Shown: positions 51,341 through 63,990 of the stretch, piece by piece
How positions within the stretch are numbered: the stretch's first letter is position 1
Layout: the number at the start of each line of letters is the position of its first letter
From: Gracilaria domingensis
Lineage: Eukaryota; Rhodophyta; Florideophyceae; Gracilariales; Gracilariaceae
DNA length: 64,000 nucleotides
Assembly: GCA_022539475.1 (NCBI GenBank)
Contig: VCMS01000096.1
Span: forward strand, 186,001-250,000
Direction: 5' to 3'
Program-made: the position numbers and the translations under genes
The notes under the pieces: generated by a model
Database searches by the model: none
What the model saw: only the letters and a program-made list of their open reading frames with translations
What the model was told of the DNA's origin: nothing

Positions 51341-53554
51341 AGCGTGGCTCCTACGCTTCCTCCGTCTCGTTTCCCTTCGGGTGCGCGCTGTCCTCCCCAG
51401 GACTCTCCTCAAAAGAGAGGATTTGATTGATCTGTTGAGGGCTCTGCGAAGGTGCAGGAGCACGTCCCACGGGGTTCGCTCTCGCTTGCGAGTAACGGTC
51501 CCGCGCTGCAGCCTGACCTAAGGGTAATTGCTCACGTGGGTTTTGACGTGGCGCCTGTCCCTGGCGGGGTTTATAGTACCCTTCGGCGACACGTTGGTGG
51601 TAATTCGCATTGCGAACTTGCACCACCGTGTTGCGGTATTCGGGCTGGAGCCATTCGCAGCAAGGCCGAGAGGTGGACAGACAGATACGAAAGGGAGTTG
51701 TTCTGTTGTCCAAATTCGGTACCGCGCGATACGATGGTGGCGCCTGAAGGGGCGTCACTAGATTAACCCTGGGGGACGTGTAGTTGAAGTCCCGACGAGG
51801 TTGTATCGCAGACGGAGTCGAAGTACTCGTAGAAGACGGGGCGCCGCTGGTTGAACAGAAAGGACCAGGGCGTCCTCGTCTTTAAAATGCACGCCCCAGT
51901 CGGGTTCATCAGTGTCAGTTGAGACACTCAGCGAAGCCTTCGATGAGAACCTTCGGGTTTGTGCCCTCTTCGCCGCGTCCAGTGTTTTAAAGTACTTCTT
52001 GCCTCCCCGATGGGTATCACCCAGCCCTTCGGCATAGCTGACGAGCTGGCGGAAAACCACTTTTGTGGTACGTTGACGAGTACAGGCGTACACCGGCACT
52101 GATTGCGGGAAGCAATCCCTCGACGAAGAGGGTCTTGAGGCGACCCGCATGGAAGATGTTCCCGCATCGGAGGTTCTTTGTCCACAATTGGTCAGCGAAT
52201 TCGCGTTCTGAAACCGCTGAGATCTGGCGGTGTGTGATGACGTCTTGGTAGGCCTCCCATAGGACATCGTCCGTCGCGTAAACCTCAGGGAGGTAGTTGA
52301 CCACCTCGGTAAGGACGAGAGGAGTTCAGAACTTTTCTCGAACACGGCCCCGGATTCGCTAGTGATCTTGGCGGCTACTGTGTCTCTAGCGGGTTGTTCC
52401 AGAAAGAAGCGAAACAGCCAGAGGGATGCTCCTTCGTGTACACCATTCTGATCACACGCATTACGGAACGCGTCTAAGACCCGCAAGACCAAAATTGGAT
52501 CTTTGCCCGAGAACTTCAAGGGCATTTGCAGTTGCATGCGTTTCACATGCTTCGCAACTGCACGAGCGACCGAAGCGTTACAATGCCCACTCCGGTCGTT
52601 CAAGCGGTAGTGCTTGAAACTCAGCACTTTAGTAAAGTCCCCATAGTTGGTTCGAATGCGGCGCAGATGCGAAACGTTCACTTCGCGGTCGGAGTCGCCC
52701 GAGTCGACTGCGACTGACCGGTCTGAGTCAGACTGCAAGTCGTCCGAGTCGGAAAAGCCACGACCCTTGCGGGATGACTTCCTTCTGTTCCGACGTCGGC
52801 TTGGGGACTTCCGGGTACTCCTTTTATCACGACCCATGTGGGAATCGCAACCGGTACTCTTCTGCTTCTCTGGGAGAGGACTGCCTAAGTCGGGTATATC
52901 AATATTGGGGTCCCTGCCGGGTCTGGAATCTGCTTCAAGTTCGGCAGGGATAGTGTTCGGTTGCCATACCGAGACGGCCGGCTGTCGGTTGAAAGCTTGC
53001 TCATACCCAATGGGAGCGAGCTGGAGACGGCACTGTACCTCAGTGTGCACACTGGTGGCAATAGCGCTGTCCAGAATTCCGGTGACGGTCATCTTAGAAG
53101 CGACCCGCTGGACAAGGGTATCCAGCAGGCCCTCCACTTCAGCATTAACACTGTGGGCAATACGGCGCTCGATCTCGAGTGTCACCATAGACTCCACGAG
53201 TGACCTCAGGGCTATGAGTAGCTCTCTCGTAACGGGTTGAACCTCACTCCCTGCGGGTCGTTGCGGAGTCCCAACGGGGGTCTCGGGCGCTGTTACCCTG
53301 GGGGTCTGCGGCTGCGGAGTCGCTTCTAGAGAGGCATGCTGGCGCATGGCCTCGAGACGGTTCCGAAAGTCGGTCGGGCAGGACTGACGGAGTATGCGTT
53401 CCGGGTCCTCCACACGTGGTAGAATCCCTTCATGGGTACTTCGGGTGCTCAGAGCCCCTGAACCCGGAGCAGGGGGCGCTTCGTCAGTGCCGTTATCCCG
53501 ATGGGGTGGAGCAGGACCGGCGTGTCCATGAGAAGATTCCGGTGGGGTGGCCAT
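51341..53554 (-). pseudogene. Gypsy G3 gag
   Basis: Start at ATG 53554 (MATPPESSHGHAGPAPPHRD). It has a Pro/Thr-rich N terminus, a helical region (PVTRELLIALRSLVESMVTL), a basic Arg/Ser/Lys linker (KSPSRRRNRRKSSRKGRGFS) and a gag core (KFSGKDPILVLRVLDAFRNA). The frame is changed near 52305 and restored near 52060, which garbles about 80 residues (the correct frame there reads MVNYLPEVYATDDVLWEAYQ). The frame then reaches a stop at 51758, and a last gag-like piece at 51351-51758 contains the region where the zinc knuckle is expected, but no intact CCHC is visible. Confidence 0.7.
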
Positions 53555-53788
53555 AACGGTAGACGAAAAGGAATTTTCGTCCGGCTTGGGACAAAATGAA
53601 CCCAAATGCGCGCAAGTTCGAAAACCCCCTAGAGGGAAAAAGAAACGGCGCGGTGAAACCAAATGATCCGCGACGGGTCGGAAAGGCCCGAGAGGGAAGA
53701 AATGATTCGAAAGCGACGAAGCGAATCCCGTGAGGGTCTAATTAACCAGAAAAGACCCGAGAGGGTATTTCTAGGTCGGGAGACGAGT

Positions 53789-54157
53789 TGTAGTACAGCC
53801 AAAGGCCGTGACAACGTACTATGCCCTGATAAAGGAACAAATTGCCCAGCACCCAAGCGGGGACGAAGGAGCACTCAACGGACGCTAACAACGGGGCGTG
53901 AGATAGGCGCGCAGCACCGGTAGTGACGGTAGGATGACCCTTGCGAAAAACTAGACGATGGAAGAATCGTCTAGGGGGTGCTTGAGGTTTACCACGATGA
54001 GCTATGCCTGGCGGGAGATGCTTCAGTGCACCTCCCACGGGCACAAGCCACGTGTCGAAAATAATAAACTATCTACCTATAAGGGGGGTCCCGAAGGGCG
54101 ACACGACAACTGTCACAACCCTACACGTGTGGGACCCCGAGGTGCACCCTGTGCACA
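53789..54157 (-). repeat. 5' LTR of gypsy G3
   Basis: Inverted copy of the LTR at 27704-28071, TG...CA ends, 369 bp. The internal sequence begins at 53788 going leftwards (ACTCGTCTCCCGACC). This does not start with the usual TGG of a tRNA primer-binding site. The leader to the gag ATG is about 235 bp. The matching 3' LTR is not seen and should lie beyond the gap at 32427. Confidence 0.8.
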
Positions 54158-55599
54158 CTAAGTAAATAAACTAATACTATGCACCAGTGTGGGCGGTGCC
54201 TCTCACTGCACTACAATTGTCTCATTTCGTATAGCGGCGTTCGCTAAAAGTCGCGCTATAAAACAATTTATTGCGGGACTTTTAGAGCTACGAAAGTCTA
54301 AGCTAATGCCGAAAGCGTTAGCGACGCCCCAGTGAATGTGAAAAATGTGTCGCTTTGCTAAACATCGCCGCCTAAATTTTCGGTATGCTGCTATACCATC
54401 AGTAGTGGAGACTTCCTTACGAAAGTCATTAGAAGAACCGCATTGTCTATTGTCGTTGCTCTCTCTTGGATGCACAAGTATTTTGGCTGACGTCAACGTA
54501 CCTTTGGTAGTCCTTGCTTCGAATTTTAAAATGTATTAACTCTTCTGCTGGACCATAGAATTCGAAAACATGTCAACTTAAAAACTTTCCATAGTCTAAC
54601 AACGACAAATAATAGGTCAGTTCTATTGCAGATTCCGACTCTGAACCGCGAAGAATTGAGCAACAATCAACAATAGAGAACATTTCAAAGAATGGTAACG
54701 GTTAAGTAATATGAAAGTTTACCTCAGGGTAAGATAGCAATATATTACGTAACAATACTATGGTAATAATAAAGGCCATAGAGAATAGCATTGCAATTCT
54801 TTATTTCAATGCATATTGAGAACAGATTTGCGATTGCAATAATACTTCAAACCTAATCCCACTCTTGTTGTGTAGCGCGTGTGAATCATGCGCGGAAGGG
54901 CATGAATCACGGGCGTCACGGCCTTCTTTCGCATACTCTCATCCGCGGAGAGGAAACAAACGACTCGGGAGTCAGGTTCCGGTCTGTCCGGAGTTTCTCC
55001 GGACCATTATTGGAACCCACAGCATCTACATTATTGTCGATCTCGGCCTGGGCGCTCATCCGAGATGTTAAAACAGCTCAAATTTAATATCGCGTAAGCT
55101 ACATGAGGCTGCCGCCTGTCTTAAACTGCGAAAAAAGACACAACTTCCACTCGTGACCATGAGCCTCAAAACAAAACCTCTTAACAATATGACATTCGAA
55201 TAAGCATACTTGAGCTAACAGCCCATTTTTACCCCTGGAAAATGGGCAGCCTTCGTTAGAGTCTAAAAGAAAAAATTGATATGCTTCAAAGCGACAGCTT
55301 CATGTTACATCTGACCGAGGCGATTTTGACTCGCGTAATTCCTACGCCAACATAAGCTTCACAATGAAAATTCAGCATTCACTGACGGCACACGTTGGAA
55401 TCAAAATCCTGCATTCATCATCCATCTCAATCTAAAATCAAACCCTGTAGTAAAAAAGAAACAAAAACATCTCTCTCACCTGTGCGCCAGGGCGCTGAAC
55501 CCAAATAATATTAGCACATCCATAAATAGATTTTGTACATAAGCACCAGCTGAGCTGATCCTTCAATCGAATACCATTCAATACCTCTCAGGTTTCACT
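54158..55599. other. A/T-rich spacer, no supported gene
   Basis: Short frames only. The stretch 54225-54330 has several related AAAAGT(C)GCG/GGGACTTTTAG sequences that could be a small transposon end, but no matching terminus or duplication was found. Confidence 0.4.
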
Positions 55600-56573
55600 G
55601 GCTTTCCCGAAGTGTAGTGCAAAACCCCGGAACCGGAGAAACACTCAAGGCGTTCAAGACTTTGCTCCCTGTAGGAGGTATACTCAGAAGATGAGCCTTC
55701 CATACAGGGAAGATGGAGGGTGTAAGACCGCCCGTGCTTCGGGATATATGTCGTATATTGATGAAGAACAAAGTCGGTGAAGATCTGGAAACGGAGATTA
55801 CAGTGGTTGACGGCACCAGTGAACAGTGAAAACCCTAGGCCAAAAGAGAAAGAAGGGAAAAACAAGAAGGAAACCCCCGGCGGGACGTGCGGAAAGCGGC
55901 AGTGGACCCGGCGGCGGGAGATTATAACGTGTATGAATTAATAAGGGCTTATAAGGCCACGCGGCAAAGATTTCTATACAGAGTTGGTAGATATACTACT
56001 TGTGGTTAAGCAAATATCTGCAAGTAGAAAGACGTCCAAGGATGGAAGAAGACCGAGAGCAATACCCACAATTATTCAAAAATGCCTGAAGGATCCCGAG
56101 GGATGAGGCTGGTTCGTACCGTACGCGGTGACCCTCCTGAGGGAGATGTAAACTTCGCCCATACGAAACTAGTCCAGAGCCGGACTCGGTTACCCTTTAC
56201 TGAAGGCGGAGGTGACTGGGAGGTCCTCTCTTATATTATAACCGATAAATTAGTCAAACTAAATTAAATAATCTAATGCACAACGCGGAAGGTCCATACA
56301 CGTGGTGTATGTGACGACCCGCCGCAGCGGCCACGAAAATATCCGACAGATATTCCATACCATGTGTGAACACAACCATTCATACATACGCGTGCAAGCG
56401 TCCGGCAACACTCCCTGCCACGTCATGACCGACCACGTCGGGGTGCCATACCCCAATAGTGCAAAAAATCCCATCTATGGGCCAATATTCACATATGCCC
56501 AGTACCCGGAATCGCTCCTACCAAAGAAAGTATGAGTACAATCCCGGCGTATCTGGCGAGCACGTTTTGCTCT
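55600..56573 (-). repeat. Left arm of a 1-kb inverted repeat around ORF-A
   Basis: Reverse complement of 57849-58830 with moderate divergence. Landmarks are the GCGAGCACGTTTTGCTCTAC tip at 56552-56571, CTTTACTGA, GTACCGTACGCGGTG, GGAAAGCGGCA and GGGCGGTCTTACACC (as complement). The outer 350 bases correspond to the leader in front of gypsy gag. Confidence 0.65.
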
Positions 56574-56657
56574 ACATATCCCGCTCCTTAGCGCAGGAAC
56601 CGTCCGGTGTGCGAGCGGAAACTCGGCAGCGAGCGCGTATATATGTTGGGTTGCACC

Positions 56658-57517
56658 ATGAACATCTCCAATATTGGGGTTTCTCGTCACAACGAGACAC
56701 GCTCACCAGCACACTCTACCTTTCTGCACTCAAGCGATTCCGTTCTTGAAGTTTCTGGGACGATCGACGATTCGAGAAACCAACACCAGGGCGACGGGCG
56801 GCATCCCCAAACCGGGGCTCCGAACGCTTTGGGTCCCGCAACTCCTGCGACAGGTTACCTTCGCGGTTTCGCCTCAGCTCCGTTGCCTCAGAGTCAGCAT
56901 CTAACGGCTACACCGAACTTGGTCGACGTTGCAACGTTGAATTCCGCGCAAGGCGTGCCCTTGTTGGTAAATCCAGCGGGCTGGATAGCGCGTGAAGCGC
57001 TCCTCGTTCAAGATCAGACCACCGGAAGAAGCTCGGCATACTCCAGAACTCCTTGGTTCCACCCGACAGCGGTTCGAAATGGTGAGTTGATGGTTTCGTA
57101 CACTGAGAGCGGTATGCTGCCTGGCGGCTTGTACCGAGATATGGTAGACTCCTGGGATTGGAGACTCCGCTTGGCCGTTCCAACTCAAGTTTTTTTACGA
57201 AAACGGCGTGGCCGTGGGTACGAAACGCGAAACGAAGCGCGCGCGGTTTTGGCGCGGTTGGCCTACTTCCGGGAGAACAGAGCCTCGTTCCCCAAGTGGA
57301 TTCTGGAGTCATACGGTTTGACCTTTTGCGGTTCCGGACTTACGGAGAGATTAAATACGGCGCGAGCCTCGAGGACTTCCAAGCGGCGGAAAATTTCCAG
57401 CGGTCGATGCAGGTGGAAATTCTTCTGTTCAACAGGCCTATCCTGCGAGCGAAGTTTCGCTTCTGGCATCGCCCGTCGGGAGCGGGAAGTTCTTTTGACA
57501 GACTGCGGATGGTGTAG
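56658..57517 (+). pseudogene. ORF-A, second copy, frameshifted
   Basis: ATG at 56658 (MNISNIGVSRHNETRSPAHS), aligned with ATG 8051. It continues through GYLRGFASAPLPQSQ, WIAREALLVQDQTTGR and TPWFHPTAVRNGELMVSYTE, then the frame slips near 57300. The neighbouring frame carries LLRFRTYGEIKYGASLEDFQ and FNRPILRAKFRFWHR to a stop at 57515. It has the same unrecognised family as 8051-9232, with an extra-long Pro/Gln-rich start. It sits exactly between two 1-kb inverted arms, as a gene inside a terminal-inverted-repeat element would, yet lies upstream of gypsy gag like the first copy. The downstream spacer 57520-57848 is non-coding. Confidence 0.55.
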
Positions 57518-57848
57518 TACAGTACGCCCGATAGGTGGGAGCTCTACCTGACCAAGTGGTGACGTCACGCGCCTCTGAGCACGTTTGTCTACCTTACCAC
57601 GTGGGAATTGCAGGCTCATACATGGCAAGCACCAATTAGTTTATGTTTTTAATTTAGAATTAATATTTACTAGGTAGTGCAATTATGTGTCCGGGGTGGT
57701 GCACCACAAATACACCTCCCCATGGCTCATGTGGCACTATCCCCATGAGAGCCGGAGGGGCGCTCGGGGGGTACTAAACCGCCAAGAGCCCAACCTTTCA
57801 CGCCAAATGGTTAAGTCAAGCAACAACTAGGCTAAAGTGATACCAGTG

Positions 57849-58830
57849 TAGAGCAAAACGTGCTCGCCCGATACACAGGGATTGTTTTCATAAACCCCTG
57901 GTGAGGATGATTCCCGGTACTCGGAAGGTATGAATACTGGCCCACGGATGGGATACTTTTTGGCAGTATTGAGGAATGGCACCGTGAGGGGTCGGCCATG
58001 ACGTGGCGCAGATGAGTATTGGTCGCGTGTACGCGTGTGGTTATCTTGACCCTTTCACAGGTGAATTTGGTTCGATAGTCAAATAGTTTACTGACCGCTG
58101 CCGCGGGTTGCACACCTTCCACGTGTGTGGACCTGCACAAGCGTGCACTTTATTTACTTAATTTAGTTTAACTAAGTAATCGGTTACGATATAAGGAGGT
58201 GACCTCGCGGCCACCTCTGCCCCTCAGTAAAGGGTAACCGAGTTCGGCTCTGAACTGTTTCGCCATCGCGAAGTGTCTAACTCCTTCCGGAGAAACACCG
58301 CGTACGGTACGACTCAGTTTCATTCCTCGGGATCATTCAGGCAATACTGACCATTGTGGCCGTGCCTTCGGGCTGTTTTATTCCGTGTCTTCGGACTGTT
58401 CTTGTTTCTTATTTGTGCAGTTGTACTGCTTTCACCACAATTGGTAGCGTTTCCGTCTCTGTATAGAGTGTGCCGCGTGGGCTTAATACACATCGTCGTC
58501 TCCCGGCGCCGGGTCTGTTGCCGCTTTCCGCACGTCCCGCCGCGGGATTCCTCTCTTTTCCCCCTTTGGTTTCCTTTCCTTTTCCCCCTTTGCCTAGGGC
58601 TGACACCGCTCTACGGTACCTTCCTCCTCGATCATTCCGTCACTTTTCGCCGGATTCCTGGATCAGGCCCGTTCACCCCTTAACCACCGTAGGTATATCC
58701 CGTACCACGGGCGGTCTTACACCCGCACTTTCCGTGTTCGGAGGGCTCATCCGCTGAGTCTACCCTTTACAGGGAGCAAGGACTCGAACGCCTTGAGTGC
58801 TTTTCCCATCACTGAGTTTTGCACTACAAG
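57849..58830 (+). repeat. Right arm of the inverted repeat, merging into gypsy G2 leader
   Basis: Counterpart of 55600-56573. The second half (58355 onward) is also shared with the G1 leader at 10226-10939 and continues unchanged to the gag start at 59045. Confidence 0.65.
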
Positions 58831-59044
58831 TGGTCTTTCGACTTAGAACGGGTTGGATTCTTTCTTTCGTTCTCGTTCTTGTCGAGGAGTCTCACGATTA
58901 GTGATCAATTGGTTTTTTGGAAGCTACTGTGGAACAGTTGACTCTCTAAAGTGTTTTATTTGTTTTAGTTAATTACTCTTTGAAGTATCGAGACCTCTCG
59001 TTGTCAATTTGATCTTACCGCTGTTCGGTACACCGTGGCCCGGT

Positions 59045-61141
59045 ATGGCGCCACCTGCGCCGAACTCTCGAAACAGTGTGGCCAGAGATGCTGGTGTGCC
59101 TCCGCCTAGGCCTCCGCGTTCTCGCGCCTCCGTACCTGCAAGGTCGACTGACAATGAACAGCTCCCGAAACCCCGGAGAGCTTCGTCAGTCACGTCGGGT
59201 CCGATGGCCGCTTCTACGGCAGAAGCTCCGCCCGTCACGGGTACTCCGGCCACGGAGAGACCAGAAGATGTGGTTGAAACCCCTGGATACTCGTACTTCG
59301 AGGCTCAACTGCGTGTCAGTCAGCTCGCGCAAAACTCGTTGTTCGAGGATCTGCAGTATCTCAGACGGAAGCTTGACCAAGCTGAAATCGGAGATCCGAC
59401 CAATGACATTCGCGTCTTACGTCAAGACGTGAATTCCATTTTGGAAAGTCTGGGTGCACCAGCCACTTTTGTTCAAGCTTATCATTCCTCTATTCAGGGG
59501 CATCGAGCTGAAATCGATCGCCTCACCACTCGGTTGTCTACTCTCGAAGAGATCATCCGGATGGATAACGCATCTGATGCGAAGAATGCTAAGGAAGAAG
59601 CCTCTAAGCGCTCGGCACGCCAGTCTCCGTATCACGGAAACCGAAGATCTAAGAAGGAACTCCGTTACGACTCGGATTCGTCTAGTTCCAATTCCAGCGT
59701 TCGCTATGCGAAATCCACTTCATCCAGTTCTTCGGACAGTGAAGAAGACGAAGAACGGTATGGGAGTAGATCCCGCGGGACGAAGTCGAAGGCGACATAT
59801 GCCACTCAAGGAGTGATTCGCTCTCGCGAGAAAGGTAGACGTCATCTTGGACTCAAGGAGTTGAAACCAACGAATCTCCTCTACAGGAAGCTGTTGTCGT
59901 ATCGTTATTACCGATTGGACGATTCATCGTCAAGTCGCACCTCGCGAAGCACCGGTAAGGTGAAGGACCACATCAGAAGACTGAATATCGTCTTTACGAA
60001 GAAATTCGATGGCGAAGATCCAATTCTGGTACTGGACTTATTGGCCCGCTTTGTGCAGGAAGCAGACATTCTCGGTATGAACGAGGGGCAAGCGTTTCTC
60101 GCTTTACCCTATTTTCTGTCAGGGATGGCTGAACATCAGTTTATCTCGGTCCGAGGGTCGTCCCGTGCATCTGAAGGAGGTATCAGCTGTTGGCCGGAAG
60201 CGGTCCAATACCTCCTGAGGTCCTTTGCAACAGAAAGCGCGATTCACAACGCGACGCTCGCTCTGCGAGATACTAAATAGAAGACTGAAGAGACCGAAAC
60301 GGTTTACTCAACTAGGTTGAGCAAAGCGTTTCATCGCTGTGGAAATGTGTACTCCGCTCAGGAGAGATGCATGATGCTTGTGGATGGGTTGGACCCTTCT
60401 ATCAAGGCTTTGGTGGCGCGATATCGCGAAGAGAAACGTAGGATTACATATCTGGAACTGGTCCAGTTTGCCCAAGCGGAGGGCGAAGTCTTGCGTGCTC
60501 GCAACCCTAAGAAGCCCCACCGTTCGAGAGCCCTTCTCGTACACGAGTCATCTCCATCTTCTTCACTGGAACGTAAGAATTCCCTCAATCTGGATTTGGA
60601 TAATGTGCATTTCATTGCAGGTTATCCCGATTCGTACGGGTCTTCCGAGATTCCGTCGTCGACAGCTCCGACTTCGGAAAGTGACCGAGCTCTTTATATG
60701 GGAGGACAACGGGTACCGGCCACCCCACTCGCTTATGCGAATAACGGAAGCCGTTTCTCACGCCCAGGATGGGTTAATGCGCAACCGCAGCGTCGGATGG
60801 ATGGTAATCGATCTTTCGATAAGCCGGTAACGGCCATCTGTCACATTTGTTACCGACCCGGTCATATTGCACCTGTGTGCATGTTGCCCGCTCGGGAGTT
60901 ACCGAAAATTATCGGGTGGTATGAATCTCTGTCATCAGCAGACAAGGCTCGTGTACCGAGTAAGAACTATGAAGCGCAGAAGGCCATGTTTGGCAACCCT
61001 GGTACAGGACAGAACGTTCGTGCAGACGAAACTCGGAATGCGACCGAACAGATGACTGCGACTCACCCCCATACCGGGAATTCAGTTCCCAACCCTGGAC
61101 AGGGAACGCCTTCACCGGCGGAACCAGCCCAGAAAAACTAG
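59045..61141 (+). pseudogene. Ty3/gypsy G2 gag
   Basis: ATG at 59045 (MAPPAPNSRNSVARDAGVPP), about 90% similar to G1 gag at 10940 in all regions: Pro-rich start, coiled coil, Ser-rich linker, gag core and CCHC knuckle (CHICYRPGHIAPVC at about 60838). A single nonsense codon, TAG at 60278 (G1 has CAG), splits the frame; the same frame then continues to TAG at 61139. The end reads CAG-AAA-AAC-TAG, and pol continues in the -1 frame directly after this A-rich stretch. Confidence 0.85.
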
Positions 61142-61143
61142 AC

Positions 61144-63990
61144 TTGGAAGTTTCTCCTATAAGAGGGGCGTCTCCTGAGCGGAAGTTGGAGACGCCCGAG
61201 GCGCCGCCGCTTCGCTCCCCGGCCGATTTCCTGAAGAGGATTGTCCTAACAAGGGAAATGGCTCAGTCAGACGTTGACTCAGGACCGCTTGCGGTTTTAC
61301 GTCGTCCGTGGGTACGGTCCCGAAATTTCCGTAACCCGGATAGAGTCCTTGTGATGGCCAAGAGGAATTATAAGGTTTACGCCGACCTCGGCTTATCACA
61401 CCAGTTTATGGTTCGTCAACTGTCCGTGTTGGACATGGACGCTGCGCCAAATCTCATTCACTCTTCGTTAGTGCCCCCGGCATTTCGGGAATTCGTCCGC
61501 TATGGTCCAGGCTTGGGTATCTCTGACGCGAACAATAACCCGTTGCGCACGGTTGGTTACTTAACTCTCACAGTGAGACTTGGCACCTACGTGGTGAAAC
61601 TTGAATTTGTTGTCTGCGATTCACTCGCTATTGTGATTTTGCGACCGCTTTGTCGAAGCGATAGGCCCAAGGGCGAAAACCCTGGAAGTGGAAGACGGTA
61701 CAACCATTCCGATCGTTTGGAAGCCGTTGAGGCGCGCAATCCGGAAGCGCGTTTCATGACCTGTGGCTCAGGAGGTTCCAAACGTGGATCCGAAATCAAC
61801 AAAGCTTCGCGTAGCGAAATCCGTTTCAATCCGGCCGGAATCTCAGATGTGGGTGCAGTGCATCTCCAAACAACATGGAATTCGACTAGTTCAACCGTCT
61901 TCATCGTTATACGATCAGCAACAGCTCACTTTAGCTACTGGTGTTGTTTCTATCGAGCCCGATCAACCTTTCAAGGTACTGGTTGCCAACTTTGGCAAAA
62001 CCACTCAGTGGCTAGTCAAACACCAGGTACTGGGTTCGGTCCTGCCGCATCCGGCGATCGTACAGACGAGAATCCCAACGTCCGAGGTTCTCAGTGTGCC
62101 CGAAGCCAAGGAGGGGGAGATGCGTCCTGGAAACTCCGTTTTGTCGGATTCCTCCAGAAATGGAAACTCCGCCGTACCGGAAGCAGTCGCTACTGAAGAG
62201 GTGAATCTAGTTAGTTCGGGCCACGAACGACCGTCCATTCCGGTTTAATCAGCGCTACCCCCTGGCACAGAACAGACGAATCCTGTTGAGGAATTAGAGA
62301 AGTTGAATCTGGACCATGTCCCAGCGTCTCATCGCGAGAAGTTGCGAGACATGCTCAGAGAATTTACTCCCATGTGGGACGGTTGTCTTGGAACAATTGG
62401 AATACGGAGCACCGTATTGATCTGCTCCCAGATACTCGCCCAATCGCGCAACACCCGTATCGGGCAGGCCCGAAAACGCCGGAAGAAGAAAAGTCTCAAG
62501 TCGAGAAGATGCTACGTGCCGACGTAATTGAGCCAGCTCAGTCATCATCGGCATCGCCCGTTGTACTTGTTCTGAAGTCGGATGGATCGTGGCGTTTTTG
62601 CATCGAATACAGGCGACTCAACGCCGTTACCGTCAAAGACGTGTATCCGATACAACGGATGGATGAGTACATCGACTCGCTGGGAAGCGCCAGAGTATTT
62701 ACCGCCCTTGACGCCAATTGGGGTTAAGGTTCCAATTCGAAAAGAAGATCGTGACAAGACCGCGTTTGTATGTCACCAAGGACTGTACCGTTTCAAACGG
62801 ATGCCCTTCGGGCTAACGAATGCTCCCACTACGTTTCAGCGCGCGGTTGACATTCTGTTGGCCAGATTCAAGTGGAAGACTTGGCTTGTGTACTTGGACG
62901 ACATTGTCGTATTTTCCAACAGTATGGATGAACATATGTCCCATGTGAGGGAAGTGATGCAAGTTCTGCGCGACGCAGGTGTTACCTTGAAGCTCAAGAA
63001 ATGCGAATTCTTTACCGACTCCGTGAAATACCTGGGCCACATTATCCGCCCAGGAAAACTCTCGGTCGACGAAGTAAGGGTGAAGTCGCTGAAGGAAGCG
63101 AAACATCCGACAACTCAAACGGAACTCCGATCATTTCTCGGTTTGTGTAATGTCTACCGTCGGTTCGTCCCGAATTTCGCTGATACTGCAGCTCCTCTCA
63201 ATTCTCTCCTGAGGAAAGGACAGCCAGTTAAACTGGAACCATTCGGCGACGCGGAAGCGTCCGCCTTTTCGGCGCTTGTCGCCGCCGTAACGTCTCCGCC
63301 AGTCTTGGCATTACCCACTCCTGGGCTTCCTTATGAAGTGGATACTGATGAAAGTGAATACCAAGTTCGTTGTGCGCTTTTCCAGGTTTCGGAAGATGGC
63401 GTACGACGCCCAGTAAGATATTGGTCCCGTTTGTTAAATGTGCATGAGCGCGACTACTCGGTTTTCGAGAAAGAATGTCTTGCCGTTGTATGGGCACTCT
63501 CAACTCTGAGACCGTACCTCATGGGAACCCATTTTCTGGTGCACACCGATCATTCGGCACTCCGTTGGCTTATGGAGATATCTGAGCCATCAGGTCGCCT
63601 TATGAGATGGCGTCTCCGCTTGTCGGAATTTGATTTCGAAGTCCGTTACGAACGGGGAACCCTGAACTTGCAGGCAGATGCGCTCTCCCCACTTGGAAAC
63701 TTCTGGTGAAGCAGAACCTGTCGATGACGACGACATCTCCTGCTTCCTCGCTGAAGAATTCGAGGAAGAACCAGACTTTCTGGACGACGTCTGCGACGAC
63801 ATAATCGCCACCGGACCGGTTACACCGTTACCCGGTTCATTTGAACCCATTACCGCTGAAGAGGTAATACGTGAACAACACAAGGATCCTTTCTGTAAAC
63901 AGATAAGGGCCCGACTCAACGGGGGATTCAAGATACCCTTCCTAATCAATGATCAGGGATTCCTTGTCAGGATTGTTGGGCCACGCCCTC
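61144..63990 (+). pseudogene. Ty3/gypsy G2 pol, partial at window edge
   Basis: Same organisation as G1 pol but longer: protease region (active site changed from LDTGA to LDMDA, so inactive), a small deletion near 61630 that removes the ILGCDFC strand, a 1-base deletion at about 62404 and a 5-base loss at about 62726. Reverse transcriptase retains VYLDD (about 62889). From 62750 the frame is open through RNase H (ECLAVVWALSTLRPYLMGTH, HTDHSALRWL, LNLQADALS), shifts at about 63695, and then runs toward the integrase zinc-binding region (EEVIREQHKDPFCKQIRARL) to the end of the window. Confidence 0.85.
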
